Positions 7,921 to 15,857 of a stretch of 34,109 bases of DNA are shown piece by piece (within the stretch, counting starts at the first letter, position 1; every line of letters begins with the position of its first letter). This DNA comes from a virus: positions 1-34,109 of IMG/VR virus record IMGVR_UViG_3300044705_000008; one strand, 5' to 3'. Made by a program: the position numbers and the translations under genes. The notes under the pieces were generated by a model. That model was not told where the DNA came from, did not search any database, and was given only the letters and a program-made list of their open reading frames with translations.

Positions 7921-8387
7921 TCTACAAAGATATTGAAGACGCCATAATAGCGCGTCTTTCTTCGCTTACAGCCAGCGGCATCGACATTGACGTTATGCCG
8001 GAAACCGAGAGCGGACTAAAGAAGCCATTCGAAAAGCCCCGCGTAACGGTCTGGTACAAAAATTCAGAGTACGCGATTCCGCAAAGCACGGCAGAAACAA
8101 GCCAGTTAGAAACGCTACATTTCGAAATCACGATAGAGGCGCGTAAGCTTCGCGACGCTCTCGGGCTGTACAACCTTCACCAGCTAGTTCGCGCGAAGCT
8201 GCTCGGCTACAGGCCGGCGCACGGAGGGCGTATGTACGTCGTTAAATCCGGCTTCGTCGACTTCAAAGAAAACCTTTGGATTTATTCGATGGAGTGGGCA
8301 ACGCAGACGCTTGCGGTTATGCAGGCCGACGAAGATGTCGAAATACTGATAACTCAAATCAACGTGAACGTAACAGCAGACAACTAA
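7917..8387 (+). CDS. Tail completion / Gp37-like protein
   Basis: This 156-residue protein begins MIYKDIEDAIIARLSSL. Residues 20-60 contain DIDVMPETESGLKKPFEKP and a VTVWYKNSEYA strand, and residues 80-130 contain LHFEITIEARKLRDALGLYN and a YVVKSGFVDF strand. This arrangement is typical of Gp37-like or minor tail proteins encoded between the connector and sheath genes of Mu/P2-type phages. It probably caps the tail tube or joins it to the head. GTG is the start, overlapping the previous stop. Confidence in structural function is fair; the exact family is unsure. Confidence 0.6.
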   Translation: MIYKDIEDAIIARLSSLTASGIDIDVMPETESGLKKPFEKPRVTVWYKNSEYAIPQSTAETSQLETLHFEITIEARKLRDALGLYNLHQLVRAKLLGYRPAHGGRMYVVKSGFVDFKENLWIYSMEWATQTLAVMQADEDVEILITQINVNVTADN

Positions 8388-8391
8388 CCAA

Positions 8392-9783
8392 ATGGCAAAA
8401 ATAAATTTTCAGAACAAGGACGCGAACTCGACCGACCCGGCAACAGGTTACGTACGCGACGCCGACCTAAACGAAATCAAATCGGTAGTGAATGAGAACG
8501 CCGACGAATTGGCAGCAGCGCAAACCGCAGTAGCCGCGGCACAGAGTACGGCCGACACGGCGGTAGCCAATGCGGGAGCGGCGCAGTTAGATGCAGACAA
8601 CGCAGCGGCGGCAGCGGCGGCAGCGCAGAGTACAGCCGACCTAGCGATAATCAACGCCGCGAATGCGCAAGATGCTGCGGATGCGGCACAGACTACAGCG
8701 GATGCGGCACAAGAAACGGCTTCGAATGCATCTGCCGCAGTAAGCGGAGTTCAGTTTATCGCCGACGCCGCGTTGTCTACTGCGGAAACCGCGTTATCGA
8801 ATGCGGCGACGGCACAGGCCGCAGCCGACGCAGCGCAGAGCACCGCCGATACGGCGGTAGGCAATGCGTCTGAAGCTGAGACAAACGCTATAAGCACTGT
8901 GCGCGGCGGTGTCGTGTCGGCCGGCGATACACTCGCCAAGCTGTATACATTGATTCAGTCACTAACGGGCAGCGCACCGCCGGAAGCTTACGACCCGTCA
9001 GGCGGTGCGTTCCCTGCAACATTCGGCGGCGCTGCGATCAAAGGCGGAAACTCATTCCGTATTACGGCCGACGGTACAATGGGTGCGACAAATCCGAAAA
9101 CTGTTGCGCCTGAAGACTTATTGATAGCGCTGGTGAACAACCCGGCTAATGACGGCAATGACTGGACTGTAGTTGAAGGTAACAGGGGCGTCGGAACGTC
9201 GGCCGTCCTGGGCCTTACAAAGCTATATAGCGACCTTTTGGCTTCGAATACCGACGGTGCTGTAACACAAGCGGCGCTAGTCACCGCAATAGGATTGCTG
9301 GCCACCAAAGCCAGCCCGGCGCTAACAGGTACGCCGACCGCGCCAACTGCGCCGGACGCAACCAATAATACACAGATTGCCACGACGCAGTTTGTTCATA
9401 ACCTTGTGGACGTTAAAGCACCATTGGCGGGGTATAAGACGTTCAAAATAGGTGTTTTCGAAGACATAGCGCCGGTCGCGGTCATAGCGGCGAAAAGGAC
9501 ATTTCGTATGTCCTACGCTATGCAGCTTACGGGATTACGTGCCGAACTGAAAACCGCGCAGACAAGCGGCACAAAGGTAACGGTAGATGTTAAACAGAAC
9601 GGCGTATCCATTCTGTCAACGCCTCTAACGATTGACAACGGATCGAAAACAAGCGTCGGCGCTTCGGTTCCGGTGGTTATAAGCACGTCTGCGTTGCTTG
9701 ACGACGCGGAGATAACCATAGGTGTAACGGCCATTGGCGACGGCACAGCAACAGGTTTGAAAGTAACTTTTATTGGACAATGA
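8392..9783 (+). CDS. Alanine-rich tail fibre protein
   Basis: This 463-residue protein looks like a trimeric fibre. Residues 35-165 are a long run of Ala/Asp/Thr-rich repeats of the kind AAQSTADTAVANA, expected to form a coiled-coil shaft. A small domain follows (about 185-265), then the fibre motif TGTPTAPTAPDATNNTQIAT (about 310-330). A beta-rich C-terminal domain (345-463) may bind a ligand. Its position between head-completion and sheath genes is odd, as P2-type fibres usually follow gene I. Its DNA carries exact repeats shared with fibre genes at 21460 (54 bp) and 23545 (37 bp, inverted), pointing to recombination among fibre genes. The stop overlaps the next start (ATGA). Confidence 0.8.
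   Translation: MAKINFQNKDANSTDPATGYVRDADLNEIKSVVNENADELAAAQTAVAAAQSTADTAVANAGAAQLDADNAAAAAAAAQSTADLAIINAANAQDAADAAQTTADAAQETASNASAAVSGVQFIADAALSTAETALSNAATAQAAADAAQSTADTAVGNASEAETNAISTVRGGVVSAGDTLAKLYTLIQSLTGSAPPEAYDPSGGAFPATFGGAAIKGGNSFRITADGTMGATNPKTVAPEDLLIALVNNPANDGNDWTVVEGNRGVGTSAVLGLTKLYSDLLASNTDGAVTQAALVTAIGLLATKASPALTGTPTAPTAPDATNNTQIATTQFVHNLVDVKAPLAGYKTFKIGVFEDIAPVAVIAAKRTFRMSYAMQLTGLRAELKTAQTSGTKVTVDVKQNGVSILSTPLTIDNGSKTSVGASVPVVISTSALLDDAEITIGVTAIGDGTATGLKVTFIGQ
8539..8575 (+). repeat. 37-bp exact inverted repeat, copy 1
   Basis: This stretch of the fibre gene at 8392 is the exact reverse complement of 23353-23389 in the leftward fibre gene at 23545. Recombination between the two would invert nearly 15 kb including most tail genes, so the repeat is more likely a trace of sequence exchange than a working switch. 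Confidence 0.85.
8788..8841 (+). repeat. 54-bp exact direct repeat, copy 1
   Basis: These 54 bases are identical to 21736-21789 in the fibre gene at 21460 and in the same orientation, about 12.9 kb away. Flanking bases differ immediately on both sides. Each copy encodes part of an Ala-rich coiled-coil shaft. Such identity at the DNA level is more than protein similarity alone requires and suggests gene conversion or duplication. Confidence 0.85.
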
Positions 9784-11258
9784 GTTTTATACTAGACAAC
9801 GTAACCGAATACGACCTTGTCGGGGTCGTCGGAGAATCAAACGCAGGCGACACTACTGCATCTACAACATACGGCCCGGCTACGCCGCCGGGTGTGGCAT
9901 TGAAGTGGGGCGGGTCGTCATGGGTAGACGTAGCTGCAACCGACTTTAATAATCAGGTCGGCGTGTACGGTACGTTTTTAAAGCAGTTTGCATTGACCGT
10001 ATATAACAGGACTGGTCGCGGTACTATGGTTGTGAATGGTGCCGCGGGTGGTTCCGAGTTCTACCCGAACGGCGATAGCAACAACTGGTATACGTCTGGT
10101 ACCTGTTACGCGGCGTTTCAAGCAAAAATGTCTGCTGCGCTGGCAGCAACAGGTAAGCCGAATCCGGACGTAATTATTGTTTGGCTTGGCACAAATGATA
10201 TTCGAAGCGCTAACACGACAGCGGATATACAGACCGGCATTACGTCGTTGTTTACTCGCCTAATGACGGATTACCCGGGCGTTAGAATACTGGTTCAAAG
10301 TACGTCTGTAGACGGTTCAACTATCGGCATGACGCAGCGAAAGGCGTTCATGAAACAGGCGTTTCGTACGTTGGAAGATACGTACCCGCAAATTGAGCTT
10401 TTTGCTAACGCTGATTCGTACAATCAGCGTGGATACACTAGCGACATTCATTTTACGCAGGACGGCTACAACGCGGCAGGCGACCAAGCCGCCAGGTGTT
10501 GGGTATCGCCTTACGGAAAGCAGACCCGTGTAGCTCTATCGCAGTATGACAGCTATATAGGCGCGGCCAAGGAAGCCGATTGGAATACGTTTGTAACCTG
10601 GTGCCTTGCGAATGGTTGCTGGAAGGACACCGCATTGGACAGCTTACAAATATTCGTTGCGGACACGCATAAAAACCTGTGGAACGACTTTGCGAATCTG
10701 CAAACACCGCTTAATGGTGGCGTCGACTTCAATGTTAAAGAAAGCATTGGTATAGACGCAGCAAACGGCAAGTTCCTGGACGATAACCTCGTACCGAGCT
10801 TTGGATTGTTCAAAACGTCCACAACAGATTTTTACGAGGGGCAAAAGATACTGTTGAATTCTGTCCCGGGAGGTACAAACGCCGTGTTGGCAGAAGACAA
10901 TACGACGGGTGACAGGCGCCGTATGCTTCAGACCAGCACACCGAGCATTATTGTGAACACGGTAACGTCGACGAACATGGTGCACACGGCGACGATAACG
11001 GCGTTCCCTAACAACAAGTTCTTGGCGTGGGGACGTGGCGGAACGACTGAAGAATTTTTGATGGACGGCGCTGTTATACAAACGCGCACGTCAACAGCCG
11101 GTGTATCGTCTACCATGCCGCTAAGATACGGCGGGCGTACGGCTGGTTCGTACTGGCTTGGAAAGCTGCAATGTAAATACCGGCTTAAAAGAACAGGCGT
11201 GAATCTGGCTGCTTTCGAAGCGCAACTGAACACGCTGTTAGCGTCACTCGCCGCATAA
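9780..11258 (+). CDS. SGNH/GDSL-type esterase, probable tail-associated deacetylase
   Basis: The N-terminal 240 of 492 residues form an SGNH hydrolase. The nucleophile serine is in VVGESNAGD (S20), the oxyanion glycine is probably in NGAAGGS (about 86-91), the asparagine is in WLGTNDIR (N139), and the Asp/His pair is in SDIHFTQDGY (D222, H224). Such enzymes remove acetyl groups from polysaccharides. In a phage tail operon this suggests trimming of capsule or O-antigen during adsorption. Residues 250-492 are a separate domain with a lectin/LamG-like look (NKFLAWGRGG, TMPLRYGGRTAGSYWLGKL) that may bind glycan. It overlaps the upstream fibre gene by 4 nt, so the two are probably co-translated and may form one receptor-binding unit. 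The substrate is unknown. Confidence 0.85.
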   Translation: MSFILDNVTEYDLVGVVGESNAGDTTASTTYGPATPPGVALKWGGSSWVDVAATDFNNQVGVYGTFLKQFALTVYNRTGRGTMVVNGAAGGSEFYPNGDSNNWYTSGTCYAAFQAKMSAALAATGKPNPDVIIVWLGTNDIRSANTTADIQTGITSLFTRLMTDYPGVRILVQSTSVDGSTIGMTQRKAFMKQAFRTLEDTYPQIELFANADSYNQRGYTSDIHFTQDGYNAAGDQAARCWVSPYGKQTRVALSQYDSYIGAAKEADWNTFVTWCLANGCWKDTALDSLQIFVADTHKNLWNDFANLQTPLNGGVDFNVKESIGIDAANGKFLDDNLVPSFGLFKTSTTDFYEGQKILLNSVPGGTNAVLAEDNTTGDRRRMLQTSTPSIIVNTVTSTNMVHTATITAFPNNKFLAWGRGGTTEEFLMDGAVIQTRTSTAGVSSTMPLRYGGRTAGSYWLGKLQCKYRLKRTGVNLAAFEAQLNTLLASLAA

Positions 11259-11262
11259 AAAT

Positions 11263-11294
11263 TTTGGTAGTTCACGATAATTCACGCATATTTG
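11263..11294 (+). promoter_or_regulatory. Candidate promoter for the sheath/tube/tail operon
   Basis: TTTG (11263-11266), a 20-nt spacer and CATATTTG (11287-11294) differ from the Bacteroidota consensus only at the first base of the -7 box. A start near 11298 would leave a leader of about 60 nt before the sheath ATG. The -7 box is embedded in the left arm of a perfect inverted repeat. Confidence 0.5.
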
Positions 11295-11324
11295 CTACGT
11301 CCTTCTATGGGGTAGCAAATATGC
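11286..11324. repeat. 13-bp perfect inverted repeat upstream of the sheath gene
   Basis: GCATATTTGCTAC (11286-11298) and its exact reverse complement (11312-11324) flank a 13-nt centre. It fills the gap between the esterase and sheath genes. There is no T-run, so it is a poor terminator. Because the left arm contains a promoter -7 box, an operator, or a hairpin that forms only in read-through mRNA, is more likely. Confidence 0.75.
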
Positions 11325-11358
11325 TCTGTATGTAGTCACCAATTAAATACGTAAATAA

Positions 11359-12777
11359 ATGGCAGTCAATTACTTACACGGTGTCGAAACCGTCGAATTG
11401 AAGAAGGGGCCGGTTCCGGTTGCCGTCGTCAAGTCGGCTGTTATCGGACTTATCGGCATCGCTCCGAAGGGCGACCGAAACAAACTCATTCTGGTTCAGA
11501 ATGCGACGGATGCGGCACAGCTTGGCGAGCAGCTTCCGGGCTTTACGATCCCGCAGGCGCTTGACGCAATCTTTAGCCAGGGCGCGGGGACCGTTCTCGT
11601 TATCAACGTTTTGGACGACACAGACAATCTTGTCGCTGTGGCGGACGAAGCGCACGTAATCACGAACGGCGTTACGAAGACGACCGCGGCGCCGATCAAA
11701 GATTTCGTTCTGAAGGACAGCGACGGCGACACAACGTTCGTTCTCGGTACCGATTACACGGTCGACGACTTCGGAAACATTACCGTTCTGAATTTCACGG
11801 CAATTCCGGAAGGGTCGACGGTTGAAGCTTCGTATAAGAAGCTCGACGCGTCTACCGTCGAAACCACGCAGATTATCGGAAGCTACGACCCTGAGACAGA
11901 CACGCGCACCGGGTTAAGGTGCTTTGACCTTGCGTTTGCGCTGTTCGGGTTTACGCCGAAAATCCTGATCGCTCCCGGCTATTCGACCGACAACGCGATT
12001 AAGGAGGCGCTTATTATCGCTTCCGACAAGTTCCGCGGTCGCGCACTTCTCGACGCGCCGGCCGGTACGACGCCTTCCGGTGCGATTGCTGGTCGCGGTC
12101 CTGCCGGTGAAATCAATTTCTACACGTCAAGCAAGCGCGCCGTACTGCTTTACCCGATGGTAAAGGCATTCGACCCGGCGTCTGGTGCTTCACAGGACAG
12201 GCCGTATAGCCAGTTCTTTGCAGGCGTATGGGCCGCTACGATCAATACGGACGGCTATTGGTTCTCGCCTTCAAACCGCGAAATGCGTGGCGTTACCGGG
12301 CTTGAACGTTCGATTACCTGGGCAATCAACGACCCTCAGACCGACGCGAACCTTTTGAACGAAAAAGGCATCGTAACGGTAGCCGCGGGTTATGGCACTG
12401 GCATTCGTACGTGGGGCAACCGCTCTGCCGCGTGGCCTACCAATACGGCGCCCGAAAACTTCCTGTCGGTTCAGCTTACCGCAGACGTGATTCATGAGTC
12501 GATTGAACTGGCGATGCTGCCGTTTATCGACCGGCCTATCAATAACGCTATCGTAGATTCGATTCTCGAATCGGTGAACGCGTTTTTGCGTACGCTGGTT
12601 TCGCGTGGCGCAATTGTCGACGGTCGCTGTTCCTACGATCCCGCGAAGAACCCGCCGACTGAAATCGCGTTGGGCCACCTTACGTTTGACTTGACGTTTA
12701 TGCCGCCTACGCCGGCAGAGCGGATTACGTTTGAATCCTTTATCGACATAAACCTACTTAATTCAATCGGGCAATGA
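11359..12777 (+). CDS. Tail sheath protein (P2 FI family)
   Basis: This 472-residue protein is the contractile sheath subunit, stacked as rings around the tube and shortening on infection. Family signs are the opening YLHGVETVELKKGPVPV (residues 5-21), VIGLIGIAPKGD, and a middle KILIAPGYSTDNAI (about 199-212). The C-terminal half has the usual WGNRSAAWPTN, VIHESIELAMLPFIDRPINN and FLRTLVSRGAIVDG. A variable insert at about 75-180 is probably the exposed domain. Length is close to P2 FI. It is followed by the tube gene with a 4-nt overlap (ATGA), so sheath and tube are translated together. Contractility is inferred from family. Confidence 0.95.
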   Translation: MAVNYLHGVETVELKKGPVPVAVVKSAVIGLIGIAPKGDRNKLILVQNATDAAQLGEQLPGFTIPQALDAIFSQGAGTVLVINVLDDTDNLVAVADEAHVITNGVTKTTAAPIKDFVLKDSDGDTTFVLGTDYTVDDFGNITVLNFTAIPEGSTVEASYKKLDASTVETTQIIGSYDPETDTRTGLRCFDLAFALFGFTPKILIAPGYSTDNAIKEALIIASDKFRGRALLDAPAGTTPSGAIAGRGPAGEINFYTSSKRAVLLYPMVKAFDPASGASQDRPYSQFFAGVWAATINTDGYWFSPSNREMRGVTGLERSITWAINDPQTDANLLNEKGIVTVAAGYGTGIRTWGNRSAAWPTNTAPENFLSVQLTADVIHESIELAMLPFIDRPINNAIVDSILESVNAFLRTLVSRGAIVDGRCSYDPAKNPPTEIALGHLTFDLTFMPPTPAERITFESFIDINLLNSIGQ

Positions 12778-13292
12778 GTATTCAAGTTAACAGGCTTACA
12801 AACGCCAACATCTATATAGACGGTAACAGTTTCCTGGGCCGCGCTGAGGAAGTGACTAACCCCGTTATTAAAGCGGTTATGTCCGAACACAAGGCGCTGG
12901 GCATGGTCGGCAAATTCGAGTTGCCTTCCGGCCTGGACAAGATGGAAGGTCGCATTAAATGGAATGCGATGTACCCGGATGTAATGCGTAAGGTAGGGAA
13001 CAGCACAAAAACCTACCCGATGCAGGTACGGGCATCTTTGGAGACGCACGGACCACAGGGTAAAGTCGCTGAGGTTCCCGTGGTCATTTTCATGACGGTA
13101 CAGTTCAAAGACCTGCCGCTTGGCAACTTCAAGCAACACGATAACGCCGAACTCGAATCGGTGTTCAATGTCACTTACTGCAAGATGGTAATTGACGGTG
13201 CGGAAATCGTAGAGGTCGACGTACTCGCCAACATCTACAAGGTTGACGGCGTTGACCAACTGGCGCAGTACCGCGCTAACCTCGGAATCTAA
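12774..13292 (+). CDS. Major tail tube protein (P2 FII family)
   Basis: This 172-residue protein forms the inner tube through which DNA passes. The P2 FII pattern is visible: NRLTNANIYIDGNSFLGRAEE near the start (residues 6-26), FELPSGLDKMEGRIKW (about 48-63), and late FNVTYCKMVIDGAEIVEVDV with the usual ending on a short DQLAQYRANLGI helix. Length matches the family. The gene starts within the sheath stop and is followed by a terminator hairpin, which would keep tube and sheath mRNA abundant relative to downstream genes. Confidence 0.93.
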   Translation: MSIQVNRLTNANIYIDGNSFLGRAEEVTNPVIKAVMSEHKALGMVGKFELPSGLDKMEGRIKWNAMYPDVMRKVGNSTKTYPMQVRASLETHGPQGKVAEVPVVIFMTVQFKDLPLGNFKQHDNAELESVFNVTYCKMVIDGAEIVEVDVLANIYKVDGVDQLAQYRANLGI

Positions 13293-13300
13293 AACACAAC

Positions 13301-13328
13301 GGCCCGGCTATTGGTCGGGCCTTTTTTT
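13301..13328 (+). terminator. Rho-independent terminator after the tube gene
   Basis: GGCCCG (13301-13306) pairs with CGGGCC (13316-13321) around a 9-nt loop, followed at once by seven T residues (13322-13328). It lies between tube and chaperone genes. As no clear promoter follows, it probably terminates only part of the transcripts and lets the rest continue into the tail chaperone and tape measure. Confidence 0.85.
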
Positions 13329-13355
13329 CACACTGAATCATCAAAACACAAACAC

Positions 13356-13622
13356 ATGAACACAACAGCAAAGGCCGCTAACAACGGTGCAAAAGAAATC
13401 ACTCTGCCGTCTGGCAAGGTGGCGACAATCGGTGAGTTTAAGGGCAAACACGTTATGCAGGCTCAAAGGATCGCCGACGGCGACCAGGGCAAAATGCTAT
13501 TCGCCATGATTGCGCTGGTCGTGACAATCGACGGTAAGGGAATCGTTATGGAAGAAATGGAGGAAATGGAGGGACGCGACTGCCTTAAATTGATGGCGGA
13601 ATTTTCGACAGAAAATTTTTAG
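13356..13622 (+). CDS. Tail assembly chaperone gpE-like, zero-frame product
   Basis: This 88-residue protein matches the place and design of P2 gpE, the short form of the tail assembly chaperone that coats the tape measure before tube polymerisation. Its core is EITLPSGKVATIGEFKGKH (residues 14-32) and MQAQRIADGDQGKMLFAM. It ends ...STENF just after a slippery site at 13613-13619. An upstream in-frame start at 13311 is rejected because it falls inside the terminator hairpin; the ATG at 13356 follows A-rich DNA. See the frameshift product for the long form. Confidence 0.8.
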   Translation: MNTTAKAANNGAKEITLPSGKVATIGEFKGKHVMQAQRIADGDQGKMLFAMIALVVTIDGKGIVMEEMEEMEGRDCLKLMAEFSTENF

Positions 13623-13768
13623 TGACGAGCGAGGAACTCATGTTCCTCGCTCACTTTTCCGGCTGGTCACACGGCGAACTTATGGAACTTGGTTCGCGCG
13701 ATATAAAATACTGGTTCAACGAAGCACTGAGCTTGCACAAACGTCTAAACTCAACGAAGGATGAATAA
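13356..13768 (+). CDS. Tail assembly chaperone gpE-E' long form made by -1 frameshift
   Basis: A -1 slip at A_AAT_TTT (13613-13619) would extend the 88-residue short form by 49 residues to 137, ending at the TAA at 13766-13768. The extension contains EELMFLAHFSGWSHGELMEL and DIKYWFNEALSLHKRL, the Trp-rich pattern of P2 E'/GpE proteins. That is strong evidence that the second frame is real coding sequence although it lacks its own start. In P2 and lambda a minority of ribosomes make the long form, whose extra domain binds tube protein while the shared part binds the tape measure. The stop of the extension overlaps the tape measure start (13761). Frameshifting is inferred from sequence, not measured. 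Confidence 0.85.
13613..13652 (+). promoter_or_regulatory. Programmed -1 ribosomal frameshift signal
   Basis: The slippery heptamer A_AAT_TTT (13613-13619) obeys X_XXY_YYZ in the gpE frame and directly precedes the zero-frame TAG. Seven nt later an 11-bp perfect stem begins: 13627-13637 pairs with 13642-13652 around the loop TCAT. The spacer length and stem are classic for a stimulatory element. The hairpin lies inside the E' coding part. Confidence 0.85.
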
Positions 13769-15848
13769 GGCCCTACAACTCGCGCTAATTCTTACGGCCT
13801 ACGACAGAGCAACGCGCGTTATCAACGACGCTTTGAACAAGTCGTCGGAGAAACTAAAGTCGCTAAAGAAGGCGTCCGACGAAGCGTTCGGCAAGGGTGC
13901 TGCATACACCGCAGCAGGTGCCGGTATACTGGCTTCTCTGGCGCCTGTCGTGTCGGCGTACTCCGAACTGGAAGACGCCAGCACGTCGCTTAAAACTGCC
14001 ATGATGGAAGACGGCGGGCGCGTTAGCGAGTTGTTCGAACAGGTCAACGGCCTTGCTATCGACCTGGGTAACGCTCTGCCAGGTACAACGGCAGACTTTC
14101 AGAACATGTTCGAAGTCCTGCTTTCTAACGGTGTGCCTGCTAAATCGCTTTTGGATGGAACAGGTAAGGCCGCGGCGTATCTGGCTGTCGCTCTGAAAAT
14201 GCCTTTCGACGAAGCCGGAAAGCTTGCCGCGAAACTGAAGGAAGCGACCGGTACGACGGATAAGGATATGACGCAGCTAATGGACACCATTGCGCGCGTC
14301 AAGAACATGGGCGTTGAAACCGGCGAAATGCAATACGCTTTTGGCCGCTCTGCCGGTGCGCTGAAACTCATGAACATTCAGGGATTGGAGGCGTCCAAGT
14401 CCCTTGCGGCTGTATACGCGTCGCTGATCCGCGCGGGTATGTCTGGCGAAACAGTAGGTACAGGCTTCAGTACGATTCTATCGTCGATTCTCGACGCGAA
14501 GAAAATGGCGAAGGTCAAGGAGGAAACGGACAAGTTAGGCGTATCCCTTGAATTCATGAAGAACGGCAAGTTTGCCGGTATCGAAAACATGATCGGCCAG
14601 CTTGATAAGCTGAAGGGTTTCAGTGCTGAGCAACGCGCGGCTGTCGTCAACGCGCTAACCGGTGGCGGACAAGACGCGGCTATGTTGCAGACGCTTATTA
14701 GCGGCGGTGTCGCTGGCTTCAATAAGATGCAACAGCAGATGGCGGGGCAAGCGACGCTGAACACGAAAGTAGAGGCGCAGCTATCGACGCTCAAAAACAT
14801 TTGGGACTCTACGACCGGCACAATAACGAACATGATGGCCGCACTTGGCGAGGGTATCGCGCCAGCGTTGAAAGTAATGGCGAACCTGTTGGGCAGTGCT
14901 GCCGGTGCTATGCAAAAGCTTCTGTCGAATAACCCGGCGTTCGCGCGGTTCCTTGCGATGTTTGTCGCAGGGGTTGGCGTAATGGTTACAGTGATTGGCG
15001 TAATCAATATGGTCAAAGGCGCGTTCATTGCGCTGCGCGTCGTAATGATGGCAAACCCTTTCATCCTGATTGCGACCGTAGCTATCGCGGTGATTGCGCT
15101 GATCTATGCGAATTGGGACAAGATTGTAGTGTTCTTCAAAAACCTGTGGGAGAAGGTAAAGCAGGTGTTTAAGGTGGTGTTTGAGTGGGCGAAAGTGTTG
15201 TTCCTCAACTTCACTCCGTACGGCCTGATATTCAAGTATTGGGACAAGATTGTTCCGTTCTTCAAAATGGTATGGGAGGGAGTAAAAAAGGTCTTCACCG
15301 ACTTTATTTTCAAGTGGGCAAAAAACGCGTTCATGTATCTTACGCCGGTCGGTCTGTTCCTGAAGTTCTGGCAGAATCGAAAGGTATTTTTCGATGCGGG
15401 GGCGAACGTCGTAAAGTCTATTTGGGAAGGCATTAAGGCGTTCGCGGCAAAGCCCGTCGAAGCGATAAGCAACATTGTAAAGAGTGTTCGCGAGTACCTT
15501 CCGTTCAGTCCGGCGAAGCGTGGGCCGCTGCGTGACATTCACCGTATAAAGCTTGTCGAGACGATAGCCGGTTCGATAAAGGCGTCGCCGCTGATCGAAG
15601 CCGTTTCGCGCGTGACGCAGGCCGCCGTTAATTTCGTTCCGCGGGTAGGTGGTGTTGCAGTTGCCGGCGCGGGTGCAGGAATCGGCGGCGGGTCTGTGTC
15701 CGTGAACTTTTCGCCTACAATCAATATCGGCGGTACTGCCAGCGGGGACGTTCGGTCGCAGATTCTAAGCACGCTGCGCGAGTACGAAGGCGATTTGTTG
15801 CGAATGATTCAGAACGCGACCGCACGCAATGACCGGAAAAAATACTAA
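13761..15848 (+). CDS. Tape measure protein (P2 gpT-like)
   Basis: This 695-residue protein sets tail length and is threaded in the tube lumen. It starts with a helical region (ALQLALILTAYDRATRVIND) and has the TAAGAGILASLAPVVSAYSELEDA segment common to gpT-type proteins (residues 51-75). A hydrophobic stretch at about 395-455 probably inserts in the host membrane on DNA delivery. Residues 451-560 contain a repeat of about 42 residues beginning WDKIVxFFKxxWE, visible twice in full and once degenerate. It ends with the usual REYLPFSPAKRGPLRDIHRI motif (about 577-596) and a Gly-rich end. By the rough rule of 0.15 nm per residue the tail would be about 100 nm. The start overlaps the end of E'. 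Confidence 0.92.
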   Translation: MNKALQLALILTAYDRATRVINDALNKSSEKLKSLKKASDEAFGKGAAYTAAGAGILASLAPVVSAYSELEDASTSLKTAMMEDGGRVSELFEQVNGLAIDLGNALPGTTADFQNMFEVLLSNGVPAKSLLDGTGKAAAYLAVALKMPFDEAGKLAAKLKEATGTTDKDMTQLMDTIARVKNMGVETGEMQYAFGRSAGALKLMNIQGLEASKSLAAVYASLIRAGMSGETVGTGFSTILSSILDAKKMAKVKEETDKLGVSLEFMKNGKFAGIENMIGQLDKLKGFSAEQRAAVVNALTGGGQDAAMLQTLISGGVAGFNKMQQQMAGQATLNTKVEAQLSTLKNIWDSTTGTITNMMAALGEGIAPALKVMANLLGSAAGAMQKLLSNNPAFARFLAMFVAGVGVMVTVIGVINMVKGAFIALRVVMMANPFILIATVAIAVIALIYANWDKIVVFFKNLWEKVKQVFKVVFEWAKVLFLNFTPYGLIFKYWDKIVPFFKMVWEGVKKVFTDFIFKWAKNAFMYLTPVGLFLKFWQNRKVFFDAGANVVKSIWEGIKAFAAKPVEAISNIVKSVREYLPFSPAKRGPLRDIHRIKLVETIAGSIKASPLIEAVSRVTQAAVNFVPRVGGVAVAGAGAGIGGGSVSVNFSPTINIGGTASGDVRSQILSTLREYEGDLLRMIQNATARNDRKKY
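15112..15253 (+). repeat. Tandem repeat of about 126 bp within the tape measure gene
   Basis: ATTGGGACAAGATTGT occurs at 15112-15127 and again at 15238-15253, 126 bp (42 codons) apart in frame. The surrounding protein repeat has WDKI, FFK, WE and KxVF at matching positions; a third, weaker unit follows. Gain or loss of a unit would change tail length. Confidence 0.7.
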
Positions 15849-15853
15849 CTTAG
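15846..15853 (+). promoter_or_regulatory. Possible -7 box before gpU
   Basis: TAACTTAG differs from TAnnTTTG at one position and lies only 4 nt before the ATG at 15858. No TTTG is found at the -33 spacing, so this is weak alone. It is listed because the same box, and the same closeness to an ATG, occur at 30324 and elsewhere. Confidence 0.25.
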
Positions 15854-15857
15854 CAGC

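Noticed and set aside
8500-8880. Short repeats in the fibre gene as a possible CRISPR array
   Set aside because: They are in-frame coiled-coil codons without uniform repeat length or unique spacers.
13311-13355. Upstream start for gpE
   Set aside because: It falls in the terminator hairpin, and the added residues are not gpE-like.
14378-15064. Leftward frame of 228 codons inside the tape measure gene
   Set aside because: Antisense shadow of a clear coding gene.
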